NCBI GenBank assembly: GCA_947447315.1
Contig: CANFJD010000147.1
Coordinates: 1-7,043, forward strand
Source: Fimbriimonadaceae bacterium
GTDB taxonomy: Bacteria; Armatimonadota; Fimbriimonadia; Fimbriimonadales; Fimbriimonadaceae
Direction of reading: 5' to 3'
DNA length: 7,043 bases
Shown in pieces: positions 1 to 5,713 of the stretch. The notes beneath the pieces were generated by a model. That model saw only the letters and a list, made by a program, of their open reading frames with translations, did no database searches and was not told the DNA's origin. The position numbers and the translations under genes are program-made. Position 1 is the first letter of the stretch. Each line of letters begins with the position of its first letter.

Positions 1-68
1 GTCAAAACAATCCGGTGAAGGTGGACCCAACTTTGCGCCGAGATTAGGCACACGTTGAAGGGGAAGTT
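1..68. other. Short left-edge stretch without a recognised feature
   Basis: This lies downstream of the tRNA 3' end. I looked for a hairpin followed by a T-run that could end the minus-strand transcript and saw none. There is no convincing coding frame, and nothing can be assigned to it. Confidence 0.5.
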
Positions 69-144
69 TGGCGCGCTCGAGAGGACTCGAACCTCCGACC
101 CTCAGCTCCGCAAGCTGATGCTCTATCCACTGAGCTACGAGCGC
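69..144 (-). tRNA. tRNA-Arg, anticodon GCG, CCA end encoded
   Basis: Read on the minus strand this folds into a full 76-nt cloverleaf. The acceptor stem is GCGCTCG/CGAGCGC and the D-arm is GCTC/GAGC with the 8-nt loop AGTGGATA. The anticodon stem is TCAGC/GCTGA with loop TTGCGGA, and the T-arm has loop TTCGAGT. The anticodon is GCG (plus-strand 109-111), which reads the arginine codon CGC. Known arginine identity elements are present: A20 in the D-loop, C35 in the anticodon and G at discriminator position 73. CCA follows directly in the genome. Most bacteria read CGU/CGC/CGA with an ACG anticodon edited to ICG, so a G at position 34 is less usual. The gene lies 35 bp downstream of the propeller gene on the same strand and seems to have its own promoter. 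Confidence 0.96.
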
Positions 145-154
145 GTGAACGAAT

Positions 155-183
155 AGGATACCAGTTTGAGAACCAAAAGTTAA
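155..183 (-). promoter_or_regulatory. Putative promoter of the tRNA-Arg gene
   Basis: On the minus strand there is a -35-like TTAACT (183-178), a 17-bp spacer and a -10-like TATCCT (160-155). The -10 is preceded by TGG, which makes an extended -10. Each hexamer matches the sigma70 consensus at four of six positions. Transcription would start a few bases before the tRNA 5' end at 144, which suits a tRNA needing little 5' trimming. The -35 box overlaps the TAA stop (182-180) of the upstream gene. This is an inference from pattern only. Confidence 0.4.
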
Positions 184-1043
184 TTGATGGTAACGATTCG
201 ACCGTCGGAAAGTCCGGCTAGAAATGCATTTTGGTATTCGCTGAAGATGAGGGCCGAAACTCGACCATCCATCGGGACAACCTCGTTTGGATTATCGACG
301 GGACCAACGGTGATACTGTTTTCGCCGGCAAAGGCAATCCGAGTGCCCGTCTGGTTTATCGCCACATGCGGGGGGCCAGAAGGCGCCGGGTGCTTCGCCA
401 CTACGGAGAGATCAACCATATCCTGAACCGTGATGGATCTCAGTGATCGGCGAATAACGGTCCCAGTTGCCGAGGCATCAAATCCAAGTGCTCGTTCTTC
501 GAGACGATGGCGTTTAACCGAGGTGCGGGTAGTTACGTCCCACATGCATACCGAGAAAGAGTCCGTCCCACAAAGCAACGCATTCGACAGCATTCGCAGC
601 ATTCGCGGCGCATCGTTTGTTTTCCATATGCCCAATTGCAGACCTTCAAGATCCCACGCCACCACCGAACCATTGTCGAACGATGCTGCCACGAAGTCCC
701 CATTTACATCGAGCGCGGTTGGCGAAACAACGAGAAACCCGAAAGATCGGGGAGGGGAATAGCTCCAGGTTTCTTCTCCGGTCGCCGTGTCTACTGCCAC
801 AACTTGATCGCTGGCGGCGATAAACAACGTTTTGCCATCTTCGCTAAACGCAAGACTGCGAACCCGCTGCGTTGGGCGAATCTTATCGTCATCGCTTCGC
901 ATCGGTTTGCTCCAGATGATTTTCCCTTCGCGCTCGTAAGAGATATTCAGTCCGGTGGTGCCGACCGCAAGTCCACCGTCCGAAGCAGAGGCAATGCGGG
1001 CGACCCCCTGGCCGTATTCTTGAATGAGTTCAGTTTCAACCAT
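180..1043 (-). CDS. WD40-like beta-propeller protein, cytoplasmic, function unknown
   Basis: This is a 287-residue protein with no signal peptide or membrane segment. It consists of repeated short beta-rich units typical of WD40/PQQ-like propellers. Examples are RVRSLAFSEDGKTLFIAASD near residues 60-79, SFDNGSVVAWDLEG near 121-134, CGTDSFSVCMWDV near 158-170, and a final unit ending LSDGRIVTI near 278-286. About six or seven blades could fit, though several are degenerate. Such propellers are usually protein-interaction scaffolds, and no catalytic residues are visible, so I assign no function. I chose the ATG at 1043 because GAAGG lies 4 nt upstream. A GTG at 1061 would add six residues but has no ribosome site and falls inside a hairpin. 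The gene is divergent from cysE. The propeller fold is well supported; the partner is unknown. Confidence 0.85.
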   Translation of the reverse strand: MVETELIQEYGQGVARIASASDGGLAVGTTGLNISYEREGKIIWSKPMRSDDDKIRPTQRVRSLAFSEDGKTLFIAASDQVVAVDTATGEETWSYSPPRSFGFLVVSPTALDVNGDFVAASFDNGSVVAWDLEGLQLGIWKTNDAPRMLRMLSNALLCGTDSFSVCMWDVTTRTSVKRHRLEERALGFDASATGTVIRRSLRSITVQDMVDLSVVAKHPAPSGPPHVAINQTGTRIAFAGENSITVGPVDNPNEVVPMDGRVSALIFSEYQNAFLAGLSDGRIVTIN

Positions 1044-1044
1044 A

Positions 1045-1071
1045 GAACCTTCGGTTCGCACAGGAATGTGC
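1045..1071 (-). promoter_or_regulatory. Two abutting hairpins covering the ribosome site of the propeller gene
   Basis: On the minus strand two perfect inverted repeats lie back to back just before the ATG at 1043. The first is GCACA-TTCC-TGTGC (1071-1058) and the second is GAACC-GAA-GGTTC (1057-1045). The Shine-Dalgarno-like GAAGG (1052-1048) sits in the loop and 3' arm of the second one. Folding could therefore limit translation. The first repeat is also a 14-bp dyad that could bind a protein as DNA. A -10-like TAAAAT lies at 1081-1076 with no good -35 at normal spacing. The repeats are seen directly; a regulatory role is inference. Confidence 0.4.
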
Positions 1072-1126
1072 CGATATTTTAGCCAGTCTTTCAGAAGTTC
1101 TTCGGTAAAACAGCTTTAGAAATAGC

Positions 1127-1999
1127 ATGGATATAGAAAAGTTTATGAGAAGCGGTGAAGTAGTGGAAACAGTTGCGGATTTGCTGATTAAAAATTGGAT
1201 TACTAAAAGTTTTCCTTCCTCGGCCCACCAGCGAACATCGTTATTATTGGATTGCAGTCTCAGATCAATGTTTCCTCAGTTCTCGGACAGTGGGGATTAC
1301 AGCCGCGATCATTTGAGGGAGGATTTGACGTTTGTCCGCCGTGAGATCAATGATTTAGGGCGGCAACTCGGCTTTCAAGACGCTGAAGATGCTGAAGAAT
1401 CTTCGATCGGAAATCTATTCGTATCGGCTTTTCCTGAGCTACGACGACGATTGACACTAGATGCTCTGGCAATATTTAATGGGGACCCCGCCGGCGAATC
1501 CGTGGACGAGGTGATACTAGCTTACCCAGGCTTTATGGCTACCGCCATTTACCGAATCGCCCACTGCCTGTGGGAACAGAAGTTTCCGCTCATTCCGCGA
1601 TTGATGAGCACGATCGGGCAAGGTCGAACCGGGGTGGATATTCATCCTGGCGCCCAGATCGGGCGGGACTTTTGCATCGATCATGGAACGGGAATTGTGA
1701 TCGGTGAGACGGCCATGATCGGAAATGGAGTCAAACTTTATCAAGGGGTGACCCTCGGAGCTGTTAGCGTGCAGAAAGGATTGGCGAAAACAAAGCGTCA
1801 CCCAATGGTAGAGGACAATGTCATCGTTTACGCCAACGCAACCATTTTGGGGGGCGAAACGGTCATTGGTCATGACTGCATCGTGAGCGGTAATGCGTTC
1901 ATTACCGAATCGATCCCGCCCTTTAGTGTGGTCTTTCGGAACGGGGAGTTCCGGCCACGTCGTCCTGGGCAGCCTTCCGACCTTGAATACTATATTTAG
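1127..1999 (+). CDS. cysE: Serine O-acetyltransferase
   Basis: This enzyme transfers the acetyl group of acetyl-CoA to L-serine, giving O-acetylserine, the first step of cysteine synthesis in the cytoplasm. The 290-residue protein has a helical N-terminal half (to about 150) and a C-terminal left-handed beta-helix with hexapeptide repeats (about 165-262). Active-site residues match the family: D171 in DIHPGAQIG, H186 in DHGTGIVIGETA (15 residues apart, as in E. coli D143/H158) and H225 in RHP. The chain ends in isoleucine (EYYI). In studied CysE proteins a C-terminal Ile inserts into the CysK active site to form the cysteine synthase complex. The length fits the longer EpsC-like branch. The start ATG has only a weak upstream AG-rich stretch, and an in-frame ATG at 1145 is possible. 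cysK follows after 11 bp. Confidence 0.96.
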   Translation: MDIEKFMRSGEVVETVADLLIKNWITKSFPSSAHQRTSLLLDCSLRSMFPQFSDSGDYSRDHLREDLTFVRREINDLGRQLGFQDAEDAEESSIGNLFVSAFPELRRRLTLDALAIFNGDPAGESVDEVILAYPGFMATAIYRIAHCLWEQKFPLIPRLMSTIGQGRTGVDIHPGAQIGRDFCIDHGTGIVIGETAMIGNGVKLYQGVTLGAVSVQKGLAKTKRHPMVEDNVIVYANATILGGETVIGHDCIVSGNAFITESIPPFSVVFRNGEFRPRRPGQPSDLEYYI

Positions 2000-2001
2000 T
2001 C

Positions 2002-2006
2002 AGGAA
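2002..2006 (+). promoter_or_regulatory. Ribosome binding site of cysK supporting a GTG start
   Basis: AGGAA lies 4 nt before the GTG at 2011, in the 11-bp gap after the cysE stop. It supports GTG as the true start and suggests cysK is translated from the cysE transcript. Confidence 0.7.
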
Positions 2007-2010
2007 ACTC

Positions 2011-2922
2011 GTGAAAACAAATTCAATTCTGGAAACAATCGGCAGTACACCTCACGTGCGAATCAATCGGCTTTTCGACCCAAAGGTGAATGTGTTCATC
2101 AAGTTAGAGAGGGCGAATCCGGGCGGAAGTATCAAGGACCGAATTGGCCTGAGCATGATAGAAGCAGCCGAAAAGTCGGGAGATCTGGTTCCCGGTGGCG
2201 TGATCATTGAGCCTACAAGTGGCAATACGGGCATCGGTTTGGCGATGGTGGCAGCGGTCAAGGGTTACGAACTTATTTTGGTGATGCCAGAATCCATGTC
2301 GATCGAGAGGCGACGCCTGATGGCGGCATACGGGGCGAAATTTGAGCTGACGCCGCGTGAAAAGGGGATGAAAGGGGCGATTGAAAAAGCTCGGGAGCTG
2401 ACCGAAAGCACCCCGAACGCTTGGATGCCGATGCAGTTTGATAATCCTGCTAACATCTTGGTTCACCGGGAAACGACCGCCCTCGAGATACTGGCTGACT
2501 TCCCAGAAGGGGTGGACTATCTCATCACGGGTGTGGGAACCGGTGGGCACATTACGGGCGTGGCAGAGGTCCTCAAATCAAGATTCCCCAACACAAAAGT
2601 GTTCGCGGTAGAGCCAGCTAAATCTCCCGTCATTAGTGGTGGAGCCCCTTCTCCGCACAAGATTCAAGGGATCGGCGCTGGCTTTGTCCCAACAAATCTT
2701 CATCGTGAAATCCTTGACGGGGTCATTACGATTGATGAGGAGGATGCCTTCACGTTTGCTCAGCGAGCGGCGCGGGAAGAGGGAATATTTATGGGAATTT
2801 CCAGCGGGGCTTCCCTTGCTGCGGTTGCGAAAAAGCTTCCTGAAATAGCGGATGGGGCGACGGTGCTGACGTTCTGTTACGATACGGGAGAGCGCTACCT
2901 CAGCATCGACGGATTATTCTAG
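2011..2922 (+). CDS. cysK: Cysteine synthase A (O-acetylserine sulfhydrylase)
   Basis: This PLP enzyme makes L-cysteine from O-acetylserine and sulfide, the second step after CysE. The 303-residue length is normal for the family. Diagnostic motifs appear in order: NPGGSIKDR (36-44) with K42 as the PLP Schiff-base lysine; the substrate-binding loop TSGNTG (69-74); the phosphate-binding GTGGH (176-180); HKIQGIGAGFVP (216-227), characteristic of CysK; SGAS (265-268) near the cofactor; and YDTGERYLS (290-298) at the C terminus. It begins with GTG and has a good ribosome site. It forms a two-gene operon with cysE. The 3' end is convergent with the TPR gene, with only 16 bp between them and no T-run terminator in that gap. 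It could be called a CysM-type paralogue, but the HKIQGIG motif and the cysE pairing favour CysK. Confidence 0.97.
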   Translation: MKTNSILETIGSTPHVRINRLFDPKVNVFIKLERANPGGSIKDRIGLSMIEAAEKSGDLVPGGVIIEPTSGNTGIGLAMVAAVKGYELILVMPESMSIERRRLMAAYGAKFELTPREKGMKGAIEKARELTESTPNAWMPMQFDNPANILVHRETTALEILADFPEGVDYLITGVGTGGHITGVAEVLKSRFPNTKVFAVEPAKSPVISGGAPSPHKIQGIGAGFVPTNLHREILDGVITIDEEDAFTFAQRAAREEGIFMGISSGASLAAVAKKLPEIADGATVLTFCYDTGERYLSIDGLF

Positions 2923-2938
2923 ACGATGTTTTTCGCTG

Positions 2939-3361
2939 CTACTTGTTAGGCAGGATGATTTTTCGCTCTAGGTTCATGGTCTGCTCCCAGCGTTGAGTCT
3001 CGCCATGAACCATTGGCCGGAGAAATTCTGCCAACCCTTGTAAGGTGTGATCATTTGGCTGCTTCGGCAACCAGTGGGAGACCTCTTTGTAGGCTTCCTC
3101 ATACTGTCGGGTTTGGGTGAGGCACTGTGCCAGCTTTGCTCCGGCCTCCCAAAAACTTGGGTCGAGGGCAATTGCCCGGCGAAAACTCACGATCGCGTCA
3201 GTAAAGCGGCTAAGGCGAAATTGGGACATTCCCAGGTAGCCGTGGACTCTTGCGGCAGTAGGATGTAAATCTAGCTCCTGGATGCAGGCTAACGCTGCCG
3301 CCTCCCATTTCTGCTGACGCATTAAACTCTCTATTTCCTTAACTGGCTCTGATTGTTCCAA
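2939..3361 (-). CDS. Small TPR-repeat protein, function unknown
   Basis: This 140-residue protein has no signal peptide or membrane helix, so it is probably cytoplasmic. Residues about 39-72 form a clear tetratricopeptide repeat: GYLGMSQFRLSRFTDAIVSF, with the expected small and aromatic positions, ending ALDPSF. Weaker repeats flank it at about 5-36 (ending ELDLHP) and 73-106. The last 35 residues are charged and not TPR-like. TPRs bind other proteins; the partner is unknown. I chose the TTG at 3361 because a strong G-rich ribosome site (GGGGGAG) sits just upstream. The next in-frame ATG at 3322 would remove half of the first repeat and has no such site. It is convergent with cysK and divergent from the CBM9-like gene. 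A 9-bp inverted repeat lies in its last codons. Confidence 0.85.
   Translation of the reverse strand: MEQSEPVKEIESLMRQQKWEAAALACIQELDLHPTAARVHGYLGMSQFRLSRFTDAIVSFRRAIALDPSFWEAGAKLAQCLTQTRQYEEAYKEVSHWLPKQPNDHTLQGLAEFLRPMVHGETQRWEQTMNLERKIILPNK
2971..3011. repeat. 9-bp inverted repeat at the 3' end of the TPR gene
   Basis: GGTTCATGG (2971-2979) and CCATGAACC (3003-3011) are perfect inverted arms separated by 23 bp. A short inner pairing (GCTC/GAGT) could extend the stem. The repeat lies inside the TPR coding region, 49 bp past the cysK stop. There is no T-run on either side, so it is not a classic intrinsic terminator. It could still stabilise the cysK 3' end or pause polymerase. Confidence 0.45.
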
Positions 3362-3364
3362 TAT

Positions 3365-3371
3365 CTCCCCC
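3365..3371 (-). promoter_or_regulatory. G-rich ribosome binding site of the TPR gene
   Basis: GGGGGAG on the minus strand ends 3 nt before the TTG at 3361. It decides the choice of this rare start over the downstream ATG. Confidence 0.6.
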
Positions 3372-3565
3372 TGTCTAACACTCTTTTCCTAACGCCAATA
3401 CAATTGTGATGACATTTTCTACTGTCCAGGGATAAACGCGCAAGGGTGCAGTAACGAACCGCGAGTCGGCTGCGATTAGGTCTTTTGCATCATCGCCATG
3501 GCCCAAGGGCTCGCTGAGGGCTGAGTTTAGCCACCAATTAGAAATGTCCGGTACGAAGCCATCGG

Positions 3566-3587
3566 GTTAACCGTCTTTCACGTTAAC
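3566..3587. repeat. Paired GTTAAC palindromes abutting the start codon
   Basis: The 6-bp palindrome GTTAAC occurs at 3566-3571 and again at 3582-3587, 16 bp apart, with the second copy touching the ATG at 3588. They are direct and inverted copies of each other, so they could be a weak operator or form a hairpin with a 10-nt loop. They occupy the place where a Shine-Dalgarno site would be expected. This is suggestive only. Confidence 0.35.
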
Positions 3588-4952
3588 ATGTGCTTGTCCT
3601 TGGTTGCAATCCTGATCGCGCCTTCTATTCCCATAGGATATTCACCGATCCTTTTGGCGAAACCACACTTTGTTGCGGCGCATCAAGGCACAACTTTGGG
3701 GACTCGCGAGACTCTTCAGACGGGGACGCCAGCAGCAACTCAAACAACGGTATCCGCTCTGGACTTCCAAAAGCCGTTTGCCTTGGTCGAGACACAGAGG
3801 ATCGCACTGACGCCAGTTTTGGATGGGACTATCTCGGAGGAGGAATGGGATCCTCTGGCGATCGAAGGTGAAACCAGCACCTTTTTCCAATGGGAGCCAA
3901 CGGCTCTCCATTTCGCGGCGAAGGTTCCAGCAGGAAACGATCTGTTGGTCAGCCTCGATTTCGGTGCGAATGGCTGGCTTATCGGTAAGGACAATTTGGA
4001 ACTCCGCTTTCACCCTGATGCCAGCGGCACCGTCACCGTAAGCGGGCGGACCTTGGACGGAACCGGAGTCAATGGGCCGGTTTGGGTTCCTGTTCCGGGA
4101 TTTGCGATCTCTAGCGTTGCCGTGGCTAAAGTCGACGGGTCGACGGTGACCCTAGAAGCAACGGTGCGCGATCCCGGTCTCGGCCTGTTGCCATTGGTGG
4201 ACGGCAAAGCGGTGTCACTTCGCGCCGATTCGGTGCCGAGTGCCGCTGCCGAGGTGCAGGCCTATCTACCGAGGGTCCTGTCTCCGGTCAAGCTAGGCTA
4301 TTATCGGTCGGCCGGACTTCCAACTGGCCTCACCTTCCGCCCGGAAGGAGAAGCGCGTTCGGTGGTTCCCTCCCAGTCACTTGGTGTTCGGCTTACATTC
4401 GAAGGCAAAGCCGAGTTGGGGTTGGCTCGGGTGGATATTAGAGCCGAAGGGCCAGCGCGCCCAATCGTAAACTTGATGGAGGTTCCATTCCCAGGATTTG
4501 ACCGAAAAGGGCGGGCGTTTGTTGACTACGAAACCGCGATCACGCCAACGGGGGGACTTGGGTTCCGTATTCTGCGTGGAACTGTACAAACCATAGACGG
4601 GGTGCCTGGCATCACCCAGACTTCGTTCCGGGTGAGCCCGTTGATCGACATTGATCTGGTTCGAGAAGAACTGCCGGTGGCCGATCACGACCGCAGCCAG
4701 AAGTTGAGCTTCTACTTGAAGTCTAACTCGGGGCGAGGGACGGCGGGAACCGTAAAGGTTTCCCTGCCAGAGCCACTGAGGGTGCTCAACGGTAGCGACC
4801 GACGATTTGAAATCGCACGTGGTCGAGGTGGCAGCCGACAGGTGTTCGAGGTCTACATTCCCAAAGGCGCTTCCGGAACCTTTCCGGTGACGTTCGATTT
4901 AGTTGTGAACAAAGAGCCAATCACGCAGAAAGGCTTTATCACCATCCACTGA
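3588..4952 (+). CDS. Secreted CBM9-like domain protein
   Basis: This 454-residue protein is probably exported. The N terminus (about 2-24) is hydrophobic, followed by a Thr/Ala/Gln-rich linker to about 60. The region from about 72 to 225 resembles the carbohydrate-binding module 9 / DOMON-like fold. It opens with the characteristic VLDGTISEEEW (77-87) and continues with alternating beta strands and a late VTLEATV strand (187-193). The C-terminal 190 residues are also beta-rich. The last part (about 371-454) looks like an Ig-type domain, loosely like NPCBM-associated/NEW3 domains. No glycosidase or protease catalytic motif is visible, so a binding role outside the cytoplasm is likely, possibly for polysaccharide. 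The start is uncertain: there is no ribosome site, the signal peptide lacks early Lys/Arg, and the frame is open upstream to 3531 with no standard start codon. The 3' end overlaps hisF by 14 bp. Confidence 0.8.
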   Translation: MCLSLVAILIAPSIPIGYSPILLAKPHFVAAHQGTTLGTRETLQTGTPAATQTTVSALDFQKPFALVETQRIALTPVLDGTISEEEWDPLAIEGETSTFFQWEPTALHFAAKVPAGNDLLVSLDFGANGWLIGKDNLELRFHPDASGTVTVSGRTLDGTGVNGPVWVPVPGFAISSVAVAKVDGSTVTLEATVRDPGLGLLPLVDGKAVSLRADSVPSAAAEVQAYLPRVLSPVKLGYYRSAGLPTGLTFRPEGEARSVVPSQSLGVRLTFEGKAELGLARVDIRAEGPARPIVNLMEVPFPGFDRKGRAFVDYETAITPTGGLGFRILRGTVQTIDGVPGITQTSFRVSPLIDIDLVREELPVADHDRSQKLSFYLKSNSGRGTAGTVKVSLPEPLRVLNGSDRRFEIARGRGGSRQVFEVYIPKGASGTFPVTFDLVVNKEPITQKGFITIH

Positions 4953-5709
4953 GTCGAACAGGAACGCCATGCTCGTGGAGTTCCTGTTTTAGTTGGCGGA
5001 TGGAATAGATTCCGTCGTGGATGATGCTGGCGAGCAGCACTGCGTCAGCATGGCCAACCTCGATGGCGTCGGCTAAGTGCGAGGCGTTCCCGGCGCCTCC
5101 GCTGGCGATTACGGGCACATCAACCGCGTCGCTCACCGCTTTGGTGACGCCGAGATCGTAGCCAGCTTGGGTACCGTCGCCATCCATACTCGTCAACAAA
5201 ATTTCTCCCGAACCTCGACGAGCGGCCTCTCTTGCCCATTCCACGACGTCGATTCCCGTCGGCGTTCGGCCACCATGGATATACACCTCCCATCCATCCC
5301 GCGCGGAGGCTTTTCTTGCATCGATGGCCGTGACAATGCACTGGGCGCCAAATCGCTCGGCCGCGGATTGGATCAAATTCGGATCTTGGATGGCAGCGGT
5401 ATTCAGGCTCACCTTGTCGGCTCCCGCGTGGAGAGCAGCTTGTATAGCTTCGGTTGTCCTGATGCCACCGCCAACGGTGAACGGGATGAATATTTCGGCG
5501 GCGACCTTTTCGGCGAGGTCAATCACGGGGGCACGAGAATCGCTGCTGGCCGTAATGTCTAGAAACACCAACTCATCGGCACCTTCGGAGTTGTAGAATT
5601 TGGCGAGTTCCACCGGGTCTCCCGCATCGCGAATGTTCACAAAATTCGTGCCTTTCACGACGCGGCCATTCTTAATGTCGAGGCAGGGAATTAGTCGGAC
5701 AGTTGTCAT
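4939..5709 (-). CDS. hisF: Imidazole glycerol phosphate synthase, cyclase subunit
   Basis: HisF cyclises the ammonia adduct of PRFAR to imidazole glycerol phosphate and AICAR, using ammonia delivered by HisH, in histidine synthesis. The 256-residue TIM barrel has family-typical length. Catalytic D11 (RLIPCLD), K19 (GRVVKG) and D130 (TAIDARK) fall at exactly the positions numbered in characterised HisF proteins. Phosphate-binding loops VGGGIR (79-84) and ASGGAG (202-207) are intact. I chose the ATG at 5709 because MTTVRLIPCLD is the conserved N terminus. An ATG at 5784 would add 25 unrelated residues inside the upstream gene. There is no ribosome site; the start lies 4 nt after the upstream TAA, implying translational coupling. 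No other his gene is in the window. The last codons overlap the CBM9-like gene and contain a possible terminator for it. Confidence 0.97.
   Translation of the reverse strand: MTTVRLIPCLDIKNGRVVKGTNFVNIRDAGDPVELAKFYNSEGADELVFLDITASSDSRAPVIDLAEKVAAEIFIPFTVGGGIRTTEAIQAALHAGADKVSLNTAAIQDPNLIQSAAERFGAQCIVTAIDARKASARDGWEVYIHGGRTPTGIDVVEWAREAARRGSGEILLTSMDGDGTQAGYDLGVTKAVSDAVDVPVIASGGAGNASHLADAIEVGHADAVLLASIIHDGIYSIRQLKQELHEHGVPVRLSGW
4957..4990 (+). terminator. Probable intrinsic terminator of the CBM9-like gene, inside hisF
   Basis: AACAGGAAC (4957-4965) and GTTCCTGTT (4980-4988) form a perfect 9-bp stem, with a possible inner CCA/TGG pairing in the 14-nt loop. On the plus strand the stem runs into a short T-tract (4987-4990). 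It starts 5 bp after the CBM9-like stop, the right place for its terminator, yet it lies wholly in the hisF coding sequence. On the minus strand no T-run follows. The T-tract is short, so it may be weak. Confidence 0.6.
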
Positions 5710-5713
5710 CAGT

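Larger units (their letters stand above)
3362..3587. other. Divergent intergenic region between the TPR and CBM9-like genes
   Basis: These 226 bp separate two divergent genes and should carry both promoters. For the TPR gene there is a strong G-rich ribosome site at 3371-3365. I found only poor sigma70-like pairs; the best on the minus strand, TTGTAT-17-TGTTAG, matches weakly. Three ATGs (3409, 3498, 3544) each open an 8-codon frame that stops at once, so no small gene is supported. A pair of GTTAAC palindromes lies next to the plus-strand start. Confidence 0.5.

Noticed and set aside
1044..1061. GTG at 1061 as the start of the propeller gene
   Set aside because: It has no ribosome site and falls in the first hairpin. 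The ATG at 1043 has GAAGG 4 nt upstream.
507..1082. Long plus-strand open frame opposite the propeller gene
   Set aside because: The protein has no domain-like pattern, while the minus strand gives clear WD40-type repeats and a ribosome site. It is an antisense shadow.
1062..1126. Riboswitch or T-box leader ahead of cysE
   Set aside because: The leader is too short (83 bp in the whole gap) and shows no T-box, SAM-type or terminator/antiterminator structure.
2104..2550. Minus-strand open frame opposite cysK
   Set aside because: It lies wholly within an intact cysK with all catalytic motifs, and its translation is low-complexity shadow sequence.
3409..3570. Three ATG-led mini-frames (3409, 3498, 3544), each of 8 codons
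   Set aside because: Their equal length is curious, but none has a ribosome site, and such short frames are expected by chance in a gene-free stretch.
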